NCBI RefSeq assembly: GCF_022953055.1
Contig: NZ_JALJEJ010000014.1
Coordinates: 1-64,000 of the forward strand
DNA length: 64,000 bases
Direction of reading: 5' to 3'
Source: Mucilaginibacter straminoryzae
GTDB taxonomy: Bacteria; Bacteroidota; Bacteroidia; Sphingobacteriales; Sphingobacteriaceae
Shown here piece after piece: positions 16,682 to 25,686 of the stretch. A program made the position numbers and the translations under genes. How positions within the stretch are numbered: position 1 is the first letter of the stretch; each line of letters begins with the position of its first letter. The notes below the pieces were generated by a model, which saw nothing but the letters and a program-made list of their open reading frames with translations, ran no database searches and was not told where the DNA came from.

Positions 16682-19600
16682 ATGTTAGGATTTATCAGTA
16701 AACTTTTCGGTAACAAATCGGAAAGAGACTTAAAAAGCATTCAACCTTTGGTCGAAAAGATCAAAGCTGAATTTGCTAAACTTGAAAATATCAGCCATGA
16801 CGACCTTCGTGCCAAAACTGCTGACTTTAAAGAGCGGATTAAGCAGGGCCTGGCAGGTATAGATAGCGAGATCGCGTCTGCACGTGAACAGGTAGAATCC
16901 AATCCTGACATGGACGTGAACCAGAAAGTAGAGATCTACTCCCAAATAGATAAACTTGAAAAAGACCGTAATAAAGAGCTGGAAGTAATCCTGATGGATA
17001 TTCTGCCAGAAGCTTTTGCGGTTGTGAAAGAAACGGCCCGCCGTTTTGCCAACAATAAAACCATTGAAGTTACCGCGAACGATTTCGACCACAACTTAGC
17101 CGGCCGCAAATCAAACGTAAAGATACAAGGCGATAAAGCCATTCACCATAACACATGGTTAGCTGCCGGAAACGAAGTTACCTGGGATATGGTACACTAT
17201 GATGTGCAGCTGATCGGTGGTATTGTACTGCACCAGGGTAAAATTGCCGAGATGGCTACCGGTGAAGGTAAAACGTTAGTGGCTACCCTGCCCGCTTACC
17301 TGAATGCAATTGCCGGTCAAGGCGTACATATTGTAACCGTGAATGATTACCTGGCACGTCGTGACTCGGAATGGATGGGCCCTCTGTATGAGTTCCACGG
17401 CTTACGTGTAGATTGTATAGACAAGCACGAACCAAACTCTGAAGAACGCCGTCAGGCTTACCTGGCCGATATTACCTTCGGTACCAATAACGAATTTGGC
17501 TTTGATTACCTGCGCGATAATATGACCCGCACACCAGAAGAGCTGGTGCAACGCAAATTGCACTTTGCCATGGTGGATGAGGTTGACTCTGTATTGGTGG
17601 ATGATGCCCGTACGCCGTTGATTATCTCTGGCCCGATCCCTCGCGGTGACGAGCATGAGTTTTATCAGTTGAAACCACGGATCCAACGCTTAGTAGACGT
17701 TCAGAAATCATACATTAACCAAGCCTTGAATGAGGCTAAAAAACAAATTGCCGAGGGTAAAACCGGTGTGGATGAAGGTGGTTTAGCTTTGCTTCGCGCT
17801 CACCGTGGTTTGCCAAAAAATAAAGCATTAATTAAGTTCCTGAGCGAAGGCGCTAATAAAACGCTGCTGCAAAAAACAGAGAACTATTACATGCAGGATC
17901 AGGGCAAAGAAATGCCAAAGGTTGATGCTGAATTGTACTTCGTTATAGATGAGAAGAACAATTCGGTTGAATTAACTGAAAAAGGTATCGAACTGATCAC
18001 CGCTTCTGGTGAAGACCCTCACTTCTTTGTAATGCCTGATGTAGGCAGCGAGGTAGCCGAAATTGAGAAATCTACTCTGAGCACTGAAGAAAAAGTGGCC
18101 CGTAAAGACGAACTGATGCGCGATTTTTCGATCAAGTCAGAACGTATACACTCAGTTAATCAGTTACTGAAGGCCTATACCCTGTTCGAGAAAGACGTAG
18201 AGTATATCCTTGATGAAGGAAAGGTTAAAATTGTCGATGAGCAGACCGGCCGCGTGTTGGATGGTCGCCGCTATTCAGATGGTTTGCACCAGGCTATCGA
18301 GGCGAAGGAAAACGTAAAGGTGGAAGATGCAACCCAAACCTTCGCTACCATTACCCTGCAAAACTACTTCCGGATGTACCACAAGCTTTGTGGTATGACG
18401 GGTACCGCAATTACAGAAGCTGGTGAGTTCTGGGAAATTTATAAGCTGGACGTTGTTGAAATACCAACTAACCGCAAGGCAGAACGCGACGACCGCCAGG
18501 ATCTGGTATACCGCACCATGCGCGAAAAGTATAACGCGGTAGCTGACGAAATTGTAAAGTTAACCCAGGCTGGCCGCCCGGTACTGGTGGGTACTACTTC
18601 GGTAGAAATTTCAGAATTATTAAGCCGCATGCTGAAACTACGCGGCATTAAACATAACGTACTGAACGCAAAAATGCACCAGAAAGAGGCAGATATTGTT
18701 GCCGAAGCTGGTAAAGCAGGTACGGTAACCATTGCCACCAACATGGCAGGCCGTGGTACGGATATCAAGCTTGGCCCTGGTGTTAAAGAGGCAGGCGGTT
18801 TAGCCATTGTAGGTACAGAACGCCACGAATCGCGCCGTGTTGACCGCCAGTTACGCGGTCGTGCCGGTCGTCAGGGCGACCCGGGTTCTTCACAGTTCTT
18901 CGTATCGTTAGAGGATAACCTGATGCGTTTATTCGGTTCAGAGCGTATCTCAAGCCTGATGGTGCGTATGGGTATCGAGGAGGGTGAAGTGATCCAGCAC
19001 TCAATGATCACCAAATCTATCGAGCGTGCGCAGAAGAAGGTAGAAGAGAACAACTTCGGTATCCGTAAACGCTTGCTGGAGTATGACGACGTGATGAACT
19101 CGCAGCGTACGGTGATCTATGCTAAACGTAAAAATGCCTTGTTCGGCGAGCGTTTAGATGTGGATTTAAGCAATACCATCTTCGACGTAATTGAAGATGT
19201 AGTTACCCAGTACAAAGAAGAAAACAACTATGACGGGTTTAAATTAGAGATTATCCGTTTGTTCTCTGTCGATATCGAACTTGACCAGAATGAATTTGGC
19301 GGATCGAACATCGCCCAGTTAACAGATCGTGTTTTTGGCGAGGTGACTGATTTCTATCATCGCAAGCAGCAGGCAATTGCAGAGCAGGCCTACCCTGTAC
19401 TGAAAGATGTTTATGAAACGCGCGGCGAATATGTAGAGAACATCATCGTTCCGTTTACCGATGGCATCCATGGTATACAGGTAGCTGTTCCTTTAAAGAA
19501 GGCAATTGAAAATCACGGGCTGGAAGTTTTCAAATCGTTCGAGAAGAACGTTACCCTTGCCCTGATCGACGATGCCTGGAAAGAGCACCTGCGTGAAATG

Positions 19601-19990
19601 GACGAGTTGAAGCAATCTGTACAGAATGCCGTTTACGAGCAGAAAGACCCATTGCTGGTTTACAAGTTCGAAGCTTTTGAACTATTCCGCCAAATGCTGG
19701 CCAATGTAAATAAAGAGATTGTTAGCTTCCTGTTCCGCGGTGGCATCCCTGTTCAACAGGCACCTGAAGAAATCCGCGAAGCGGCTCCTCAGCCACGTAC
19801 AGATATGCGCCAGATGCGTACTTCAAAGCCCGAACTGGCAACAGACAACGGAGGCGTAGAACTGGCAGACATGCCTGAAATGCCGAAAGCACAACCTGTA
19901 CGCGTAGAGCAAAAGATCGGTCGTAATGATCCTTGTCCATGCGGTAGTGGCAAAAAGTATAAAAACTGCCACGGCGTCGGCGAGGCATAA
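16682..19990 (+). CDS. secA: SecA, preprotein translocase ATPase
   Basis: 1102 residues. SecA drives protein export through SecYEG with ATP. Walker A is MATGEGKT near residue 195; the DEAD-like motif VDEVDSVLVDDARTP is near 297. The motor domain 2 motifs MAGRGTDIKLG and GRAGRQGDPG follow, and a zinc-binding SEC-C tail (GRNDPCPCGSGKKYKNCHG) ends the protein. It is longer than E. coli SecA because of an insertion around 345-430 (INQALNEAKKQIAEGKT and after), which I associate with Bacteroidota SecA. Divergent from purD. Confidence 0.97.
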   Translation: MLGFISKLFGNKSERDLKSIQPLVEKIKAEFAKLENISHDDLRAKTADFKERIKQGLAGIDSEIASAREQVESNPDMDVNQKVEIYSQIDKLEKDRNKELEVILMDILPEAFAVVKETARRFANNKTIEVTANDFDHNLAGRKSNVKIQGDKAIHHNTWLAAGNEVTWDMVHYDVQLIGGIVLHQGKIAEMATGEGKTLVATLPAYLNAIAGQGVHIVTVNDYLARRDSEWMGPLYEFHGLRVDCIDKHEPNSEERRQAYLADITFGTNNEFGFDYLRDNMTRTPEELVQRKLHFAMVDEVDSVLVDDARTPLIISGPIPRGDEHEFYQLKPRIQRLVDVQKSYINQALNEAKKQIAEGKTGVDEGGLALLRAHRGLPKNKALIKFLSEGANKTLLQKTENYYMQDQGKEMPKVDAELYFVIDEKNNSVELTEKGIELITASGEDPHFFVMPDVGSEVAEIEKSTLSTEEKVARKDELMRDFSIKSERIHSVNQLLKAYTLFEKDVEYILDEGKVKIVDEQTGRVLDGRRYSDGLHQAIEAKENVKVEDATQTFATITLQNYFRMYHKLCGMTGTAITEAGEFWEIYKLDVVEIPTNRKAERDDRQDLVYRTMREKYNAVADEIVKLTQAGRPVLVGTTSVEISELLSRMLKLRGIKHNVLNAKMHQKEADIVAEAGKAGTVTIATNMAGRGTDIKLGPGVKEAGGLAIVGTERHESRRVDRQLRGRAGRQGDPGSSQFFVSLEDNLMRLFGSERISSLMVRMGIEEGEVIQHSMITKSIERAQKKVEENNFGIRKRLLEYDDVMNSQRTVIYAKRKNALFGERLDVDLSNTIFDVIEDVVTQYKEENNYDGFKLEIIRLFSVDIELDQNEFGGSNIAQLTDRVFGEVTDFYHRKQQAIAEQAYPVLKDVYETRGEYVENIIVPFTDGIHGIQVAVPLKKAIENHGLEVFKSFEKNVTLALIDDAWKEHLREMDELKQSVQNAVYEQKDPLLVYKFEAFELFRQMLANVNKEIVSFLFRGGIPVQQAPEEIREAAPQPRTDMRQMRTSKPELATDNGGVELADMPEMPKAQPVRVEQKIGRNDPCPCGSGKKYKNCHGVGEA

Positions 19991-20031
19991 GAAAAGACAG
20001 CTATAAAAGATTTGTCATTCTGAGTGCCAAC

Positions 20032-20075
20032 GAAGAATCTTCTTGATGTGTTAATCTTCATAAAGAAGATTCTTC
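20032..20075. repeat. 13-bp inverted repeat after secA
   Basis: GAAGAATCTTCTT and its exact reverse complement AAGAAGATTCTTC, separated by 18 nt. It is preceded by GTCATTCTGAG, a start shared with many intergenic palindromes in this group of bacteria. It could also act as a secA transcription end. Confidence 0.65.
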
Positions 20076-20114
20076 ACTAAGTTTAGGATGGCTTTATTTG
20101 AACTTATATTAATC

Positions 20115-20190
20115 GTCATTGCGAATGCAGTGAAGCAATCACCCCAAAATTATCCTTTGATAAAAAGATTGCTTCGTACCTCGCAATGAC
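20115..20190. repeat. Bipartite intergenic palindrome, GTCATTGCGA family, copy 1
   Basis: GTCATTGCGA (20115-20124) and GAAGCAATC (20132-20140) are matched by GATTGCTTC (20167-20175) and TCGCAATGAC (20181-20190), giving a two-part inverted repeat. A second copy is at 25302-25383. The same outer and inner arms with different centres mark a dispersed element family. Confidence 0.75.
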
Positions 20191-20210
20191 GTTTACAGTT
20201 TTAGTAACAG

Positions 20211-20675
20211 ATGAAAAAAGCAAAGAAGAATACCATGTTTCAGCCTTTAAAGGCGATTATTTTTCTTGCTATGCTATTACCGTTCCCCTCCTTCGCCCAA
20301 ACCACGCCGCGAGGCAAGGTAGAGGTAATTAAAGATTCCCGCATTGACACCCTGATTGCGCGTAGATACGCTACTGCCAAAAGCGGTACCGGTACCACCA
20401 CCGGGTTTTCTTCAAACGGTTACCGCGTGCAGATCTTCAGCGGGTCTGACCGTAACCAGGCTTTTAAAGCACAAGCCAAGTTTCAGGATAAATACCCGGA
20501 CATCCGTACCTACATCAGCTACCACGAGCCTAACTTCAAGGTTAGAATAGGCGATTTCCGCACCCGCCTGGAAGCGCAGAAGATGCTTTACGAACTGAAG
20601 CCCTGGTTCCCCCTGATGTTTATTATTTCAGAAAAGATTAATCCACCCAAACTGGATACTGATACGCCACAATGA
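20211..20675 (+). CDS. Exported SPOR-domain protein
   Basis: 154 residues with a signal peptide (hydrophobic stretch ending PSFAQ, about 1-30). A SPOR domain covers about 68-145: NGYRVQIFSGSDRNQAFKAQAKF and FKVRIGDFRTRLEAQKMLYEL are typical. SPOR domains bind denuded peptidoglycan at division sites. Its stop overlaps the next start (ATGA at 20672), so it is co-translated with the M20 amidohydrolase. A single ATG at 20211 with a Lys-rich n-region fits a signal peptide. Confidence 0.85.
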   Translation: MKKAKKNTMFQPLKAIIFLAMLLPFPSFAQTTPRGKVEVIKDSRIDTLIARRYATAKSGTGTTTGFSSNGYRVQIFSGSDRNQAFKAQAKFQDKYPDIRTYISYHEPNFKVRIGDFRTRLEAQKMLYELKPWFPLMFIISEKINPPKLDTDTPQ

Positions 20676-21856
20676 TTAAAGAACGCATACAGCAACTCGC
20701 TCAGGACATTTATACTGACGTTGTAGGCCACCGCCGCCATTTACATACCCACCCAGAATTATCTTTCCAGGAAGTGCAAACTTCAGCTTATGTTTCGGCA
20801 CGTTTAGACGAACTGGAAATTCCGTATGTCCGCATGGCAGATAACGGTTTAGTTGGCCTGATTAAAGGAACCAAACCATCTGACAAAGTAGTAGCCCTAC
20901 GTGCAGATATGGACGCACTGCCGATTACCGAGGCGAATGACGTACCCTATAAATCGCAAAACTTTGGCGTGATGCACGCTTGCGGGCACGATGCGCATAC
21001 TTCTTCCCTGTTGGGTACTGCTCACATTCTTTCGCAAATGAAAGACCAGTTTGGAGGTACAATAAAGTTGATCTTTCAACCGGCTGAAGAAAAGTTGCCA
21101 GGCGGTGCTAACCTGATGATCCAGCAGGGCGTGTTGGAAAACCCGAAGCCGCAGGCTGTGATCGGCCAGCACGTAATGCCATTAATTGAAGCCGGTAAGG
21201 TGGGGTTCCGCGCCGGTAAATATATGGCTTCTACAGACGAGATCTATGTGAAGGTGATTGGTAAGGGCGGCCATGGTGCGCAACCGCAACAGAATGTAGA
21301 CCCGGTGATTATCACCGCGCATATTTTAACCGCCTTGCAGCAAGTGATCAGCCGTTTTGCTGATCCCAAAAACCCTTCTGTACTGTCGTTCGGTAAGGTA
21401 ATTGCCAACGGCGCTACAAACGTTATCCCGAACGAAGTTTACCTGGAAGGCACTTTCCGTACGATGGATGAAAAATGGCGTGCTAATGCGCACATTCGTA
21501 TGAAAAAAATGGCCGAAGGTATTGCAGAGGCTATGGGTGCAAAGTGCGAATTCAACATTATGAAGGGTTACCCATACCTGATCAATGAGGAGAAACTAAC
21601 CGCCAATGTAAAAGGCTTTGCGGAACAGTATCTGGGTAAAGAAAACGTAATTGACCTTGACATTTGGATGGCGGGTGAAGATTTTGCTTACTACTCACAG
21701 GTGGCAGACAGTTGTTTTTACCGCCTGGGTACCCGTAATGAAGCACGCGGAATTACTTCTGCCGTGCATACACCAACTTTTGATATCGAAGAATCTGCCC
21801 TGCAGCACAGTACCGGTTTGATGGCTTACATCGCCCTTAAACAGCTCGGCAACTAA
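20672..21856 (+). CDS. M20 family metallo-amidohydrolase
   Basis: 394 residues, cytoplasmic by lack of a signal peptide. The catalytic domain contains ALRADMDALPI, HACGHDAHTSSLLG and QPAEEKLPGG, which carry the metal ligands and the catalytic Glu. The lid domain with GKGGHGAQPQ is inserted, and AGEDFAYY near the C-terminus supplies the last ligand. This is the pattern of N-acyl amino acid / IAA-amino acid hydrolases (M20D). It hydrolyses an amide of an acylated amino acid; the exact substrate is unknown. Middle gene of a three-gene operon with the SPOR protein and an exported protein. Confidence 0.92.
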   Translation: MIKERIQQLAQDIYTDVVGHRRHLHTHPELSFQEVQTSAYVSARLDELEIPYVRMADNGLVGLIKGTKPSDKVVALRADMDALPITEANDVPYKSQNFGVMHACGHDAHTSSLLGTAHILSQMKDQFGGTIKLIFQPAEEKLPGGANLMIQQGVLENPKPQAVIGQHVMPLIEAGKVGFRAGKYMASTDEIYVKVIGKGGHGAQPQQNVDPVIITAHILTALQQVISRFADPKNPSVLSFGKVIANGATNVIPNEVYLEGTFRTMDEKWRANAHIRMKKMAEGIAEAMGAKCEFNIMKGYPYLINEEKLTANVKGFAEQYLGKENVIDLDIWMAGEDFAYYSQVADSCFYRLGTRNEARGITSAVHTPTFDIEESALQHSTGLMAYIALKQLGN

Positions 21857-21858
21857 GC

Positions 21859-22791
21859 ATGAGAAAACTGGCATTGCTTGTTGCCTTTATGGCAATAACA
21901 ATTACGTCGTTCGGGCAACAGATACCGCGGTTTAACCCGGATACGATCAAATCCGTTGTGATTGATTCGAACCTGGTGAACATCAAGTCGCACAAGCTTA
22001 ATGTGCAGGACTTTATCGACGCAGTACTTGCCGATACCAGCTTCTATAAAGCGTTTCATAACATGAAAGGTTATGACTTTACAGCTGAGAACCGGATTTT
22101 CACTTTCGACAAGAAGAACAAAGTTGAAGGCAAGATCTACCGTAAATTGCATCACGGAGATAAAAACGGCAAGCATTTTATTGAGGTATTAGCCAAACAG
22201 GATAGCGGGAACGTATACAAAAAGAATGGCAAATATCAGTTATACACTGTAGAGATGTTCGACTATATTTTCCAGAATGCCTATAATTCCGACTTTATGA
22301 AGGGCGAGGCCTTACCCGGAACCGGCGGAAAAAACGAAAGCTACAAAGACAAACTGAAAACGCTGATCTTCCGGCCGGGAACCAAGGTTAAAGGCATCCC
22401 GTTCATCAGCGGTAAAACAGAGATCTTTTCTGATGATCTGAAAGATTATTACTTCTATCAATTCGCGCGTGGCACTTATCTCGACTCCATTCCTGTTTAT
22501 CGCTTTAAAGTGATCCGTAAGCCAAGCACCAGTGAAGACGACGTAATGATCAAAGAGATGACCACCATTTTTGATACCCGCACGTTTCAAATACTGGGGC
22601 GTTATATTGATATGAAGTACAGCAATATGTTCTTCGATTTTAATGTACAGATGAACCTTGAACTGAATTACTATGGCGGTGAATTATTACCGGCCAAGAT
22701 TAGCTATCAGGGTAACTGGAACATACCCTTTCATAAAGAAGAACGCGCAGCATTCCTGATCCTGCACAAGGGATATAAAAAAGAGCAATAG
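21859..22791 (+). CDS. Exported protein of unknown function
   Basis: 310 residues with a signal peptide (about 1-20, ending SFGQ). It starts 2 nt after the M20 gene and is certainly in the same operon. The mature part alternates charged and aromatic strands (FTFDKKNKVEGKIYRKLHHGD, NLELNYYGGELLPAKISYQGNW), suggesting a beta-rich periplasmic or surface protein resembling outer-membrane-lipoprotein folds. I do not recognise a named family. Confidence 0.7.
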   Translation: MRKLALLVAFMAITITSFGQQIPRFNPDTIKSVVIDSNLVNIKSHKLNVQDFIDAVLADTSFYKAFHNMKGYDFTAENRIFTFDKKNKVEGKIYRKLHHGDKNGKHFIEVLAKQDSGNVYKKNGKYQLYTVEMFDYIFQNAYNSDFMKGEALPGTGGKNESYKDKLKTLIFRPGTKVKGIPFISGKTEIFSDDLKDYYFYQFARGTYLDSIPVYRFKVIRKPSTSEDDVMIKEMTTIFDTRTFQILGRYIDMKYSNMFFDFNVQMNLELNYYGGELLPAKISYQGNWNIPFHKEERAAFLILHKGYKKEQ

Positions 22792-23054
22792 CGTAAATAA
22801 AGCTAAACATCAAACAAGGCATTTTATTACGGGCATTCAATCCCATAGCTTTGCGATATATCTCTATGAGAGCCACAGCCTTAAAAATGTGGTTCGTCCC
22901 TACTTTCTAAAAAACAAAAAGACAAAGGTAGTTTCATTTTATAATTCGTTTTTTTCCACATATCGCAAAAGATTTACTAAAAAAAAGTTTTGCTAAAATT
23001 TTTGGAATTATAAAATAAAGGTTTAACTTTATGTAAACCTTAAATATAAACACA

Positions 23055-23390
23055 ATGTTTAAAAAACCTTTCTCCACCAAAGGACGTATCCGCCGCACCG
23101 AGTATTTCCTTTCTTTTTTTGTTTATGCAGCTGTTATTGTATTTGCAATTATGGCAGTTTTCTCCGGCGGTTCTCCAGCGTGGCTATTAGCTGTGCCTGC
23201 CATGCTTTGGTTTGGCATTGCGCAAAATGCCAAGCGTTGTCATGACTTGGGCAATTCCGGCTGGTATCAATTCATTCCGTTCTATGTTTTATGGTTGCTT
23301 TTTGCAGGTAGCCAGCCAGGTATCAATAAGTACGGCCCTAACCCTAAAGGTGTGGGTAATGGTTTTGAAAACCCAGTTGCTGTCGCTTAA
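23055..23390 (+). CDS. DUF805 family membrane protein
   Basis: 111 residues. GRIRRTEYFLSFF at the N-terminus and AKRCHDLGNSGWYQFIPFY in the middle are the signature of DUF805 (YhaH/YhaI-like). Three hydrophobic segments (about 17-38, 43-58, 76-90) predict an inner membrane protein. The C-terminal GINKYGPNPKG also fits. Function of the family is unknown. The 263-bp AT-rich gap upstream shows no gene. Confidence 0.88.
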   Translation: MFKKPFSTKGRIRRTEYFLSFFVYAAVIVFAIMAVFSGGSPAWLLAVPAMLWFGIAQNAKRCHDLGNSGWYQFIPFYVLWLLFAGSQPGINKYGPNPKGVGNGFENPVAVA

Positions 23391-23408
23391 AAAATTAAGA
23401 CATTAAAC

Positions 23409-23440
23409 AAAAATGGCCACTGTACTAAATGGCCATTTTT
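23409..23440. terminator. Bidirectional terminator, DUF805 / ettA
   Basis: Perfect 11-bp stem AAAAATGGCCA / TGGCCATTTTT with a 10-nt loop, between two convergent genes; A and T runs on both sides. Confidence 0.85.
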
Positions 23441-23449
23441 GCATTTGAT

Positions 23450-25132
23450 TTATCCTACCAGTTTTTTATACCTGATCCGTTTAGGCGCTACATCACCCAA
23501 ACGTTTCTTACGGTTCTCTTCGTAATCGCTGTAATTACCTTCAAAGAAATATACTTGCGAATCACCTTCGAACGCCAGGATGTGCGTACAGATCCGGTCG
23601 AGGAACCAGCGGTCGTGACTGATCACTACAGCGCAACCGGCAAAGTTCTCTAACGCTTCTTCCAAAGCACGTAAGGTGTTCACGTCGATATCGTTGGTAG
23701 GCTCATCCAGCAACAAGACGTTCGATCCCTTTTTCAGCGTGATTGCCAGGTGCACACGATTACGCTCACCGCCAGACAATACACCGATCTTCTTCTGCTG
23801 ATCTGCGCCGTTAAAGTTGAACTTGGATACATATGCACGCGAGTTAATACTACGGTTACCCAGCATCATGTTATCCAAACCGTCGGTAATGTTTTCCCAA
23901 ACAGATTTCTCGGGGTTAAGATCGTCATGCATCTGGTCTACATAACCCAACGCAACGGTATCCCCTACCCTGAACGAACCGGCATCAGGTGTTTCCTGTC
24001 CCGTAATTAACCTGAACAACGTAGTTTTACCCGCACCATTCGGACCGATAATACCTACGATACCGGCAGGTGGTAGCGAGAAGGTGAGGTTTTCAAACAG
24101 TACTTTATCGCCGTAAGCTTTGGTAATATTTGTCGCTTCTATCACCACATTACCCAAACGTGGGCCCGGCGGAATAAACAGTTCCAGTTTATCTTCTTTC
24201 TCCTTACCTTCCTCTGCGGCTAATTTTTCATAGTTCGCCAAACGGGCTTTACCTTTTGCGTGGCGGGCTTTAGGCGCCATACGTACCCACTCCAGCTCGC
24301 GCTCTAATGTTTTCTGGCGTTTGCTTTCGGTTTTCTCTTCTTGCGCTAAACGCTTCGCTTTCTGGTCTAACCACGAAGAGTAATTGCCTTTCCATGGAAT
24401 ACCCTCACCGCGGTCAAGCTCCAGGATCCATCCGGCCACATTATCCAGGAAGTAACGGTCGTGGGTTACGGCAATTACAGTTCCTTTATATTGTTTCAGG
24501 TGCTGCTCCAGCCAGTCGATTGATTCCGCATCCAGGTGGTTGGTAGGCTCGTCCAGCAGTAACACATCCGGTTCCTGCAATAACAGACGGCACAAAGCCA
24601 CACGGCGGCGCTCACCACCCGAAAGCACTGCTATTTTTGCATCGGGATCGGGGCAACGCAGTGCATCCATCGCGCGCTCCAGCTTGGTATCAATCTCCCA
24701 GGCATTAACGGCATCAATTTTGTCCTGCAGTTCTCCCTGGCGGTTCATCAGCTTTTCCATGGCATCCGCATCCTCATAGTATTCAGGCAGACCAAATTTT
24801 TCGTTAATCTCCTCATACTCCTTCAGGATCGCGGTAATCTCTGCAACGCCTTCTTCCACCACTTCTTTCACCGTTTTGTTCGGGTCCAGCTCCGGCTCCT
24901 GCGCCAGGTAACCTACCGAATAGCCTGGCGAGAATACCACTTCGCCCTGGAATGATTTATCCAGCCCGGCGATAATCTTCAGTAATGAAGACTTACCGGA
25001 GCCGTTTAAACCGATCACACCGATCTTGGCACCGTAAAAGAAAGAGAGATAAATATTTTTTAATACTTGTTTCTGTGGCGGGTAAATTTTGCTTACCCCT
25101 GCCATCGAGAATATGATCTTTTCGTCAGACAT
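23450..25132 (-). CDS. ettA: EttA-type ABC-F protein, translational throttle
   Basis: 560 residues, no transmembrane segments. Two ABC modules: Walker A GLNGSGKSS and GPNGAGKTT, signatures LSGGERRRVALC and LSGGERNRVHLA, and Walker B LLLDEPTNHLDAES and LLLDEPTNDIDVNT. The ~80-residue linker between modules is rich in Lys/Arg/Glu (RLAQEEKTESKRQK), as in ABC-F proteins that contact the ribosome. EttA couples ATP level to the first elongation step in E. coli; the same role is inferred here. A -7 box is 17 nt upstream. Confidence 0.92.
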   Translation of the reverse strand: MSDEKIIFSMAGVSKIYPPQKQVLKNIYLSFFYGAKIGVIGLNGSGKSSLLKIIAGLDKSFQGEVVFSPGYSVGYLAQEPELDPNKTVKEVVEEGVAEITAILKEYEEINEKFGLPEYYEDADAMEKLMNRQGELQDKIDAVNAWEIDTKLERAMDALRCPDPDAKIAVLSGGERRRVALCRLLLQEPDVLLLDEPTNHLDAESIDWLEQHLKQYKGTVIAVTHDRYFLDNVAGWILELDRGEGIPWKGNYSSWLDQKAKRLAQEEKTESKRQKTLERELEWVRMAPKARHAKGKARLANYEKLAAEEGKEKEDKLELFIPPGPRLGNVVIEATNITKAYGDKVLFENLTFSLPPAGIVGIIGPNGAGKTTLFRLITGQETPDAGSFRVGDTVALGYVDQMHDDLNPEKSVWENITDGLDNMMLGNRSINSRAYVSKFNFNGADQQKKIGVLSGGERNRVHLAITLKKGSNVLLLDEPTNDIDVNTLRALEEALENFAGCAVVISHDRWFLDRICTHILAFEGDSQVYFFEGNYSDYEENRKKRLGDVAPKRIRYKKLVG

Positions 25133-25149
25133 AGTTCGAGTTAAGGATT

Positions 25150-25157
25150 CAAATATA
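25150..25157 (-). promoter_or_regulatory. Candidate -7 box (TATATTTG) for ettA
   Basis: An exact TAnnTTTG match 17 nt before the ettA ATG. The -33 element is not clear. Confidence 0.45.
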
Positions 25158-25686
25158 AATAATCATTGGTCAATAGTCATTAGTCATCTTCCAATGTTCA
25201 TTCGTTTATAATGTTGTCATCTTCTTGGTGATTCAGGCATGATAAGGGCTCCTTAGAAGTTGTCATGCTAAGCTTATCGAAGCATCTGTAAGGCTCGTCA
25301 CGTCATTGCGAGGAACGAAGCAATCACCAATAAGCTTTGCACGCTTTGGGATTGCTTCTCCGCCGTTGGCGTATCGCAATGACGATAACGGGATTCTCTT
25401 ACGCCATTATTGGTATTGTTAGCAACAATTAAATTTCTCGTGAGCCTAGTAAACAACACCAGCATGACTGAATATTAAGAGATTGCCGCGCTACGCTCGC
25501 AAAGACACACGCTTATTTCTAATTCTATTGATATTGTCATCGCGAACTCCGAAGGAGTGTGGCGATCCTTGCAGGGATATTAACAAACTGACCTCCATGC
25601 TATGTCCGCAAATATTTAACGGCTATACGAAAAAGACGCGAAGTATCGCGTCTCTACAGCATATATCATCAATCCGAAATTCAACA
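25158..25686. other. Repeat-rich intergenic region between ettA and the GH1-like gene
   Basis: About 530 bp without a supported gene. It starts with degenerate ATTAGTC-like heptamers (25171-25190). A half-element GTCATGCTAAGCTTATCGAAG (a split GTCAT...GAAGCATC form) follows around 25262-25286, then a full bipartite palindrome at 25302-25383. Further related pieces are GATTGCCGCGCTACGCTCGC near 25480-25500 and GTCATCGCGAACTCC...GGCGATCC at 25536-25568. A short GACGCGAAGTATCGCGTC palindrome is at about 25634-25651. Confidence 0.6.
25302..25383. repeat. Bipartite intergenic palindrome, GTCATTGCGA family, copy 2
   Basis: GTCATTGCGA and GAAGCAATC at the left (25302-25325) pair with GATTGCTTC (25350-25358) and TCGCAATGAC (25374-25383) at the right. 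Arms match copy 1 at 20115-20190; the centre differs. Non-coding, probably a mobile or regulatory palindrome of the REP/MITE kind. Confidence 0.75.
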
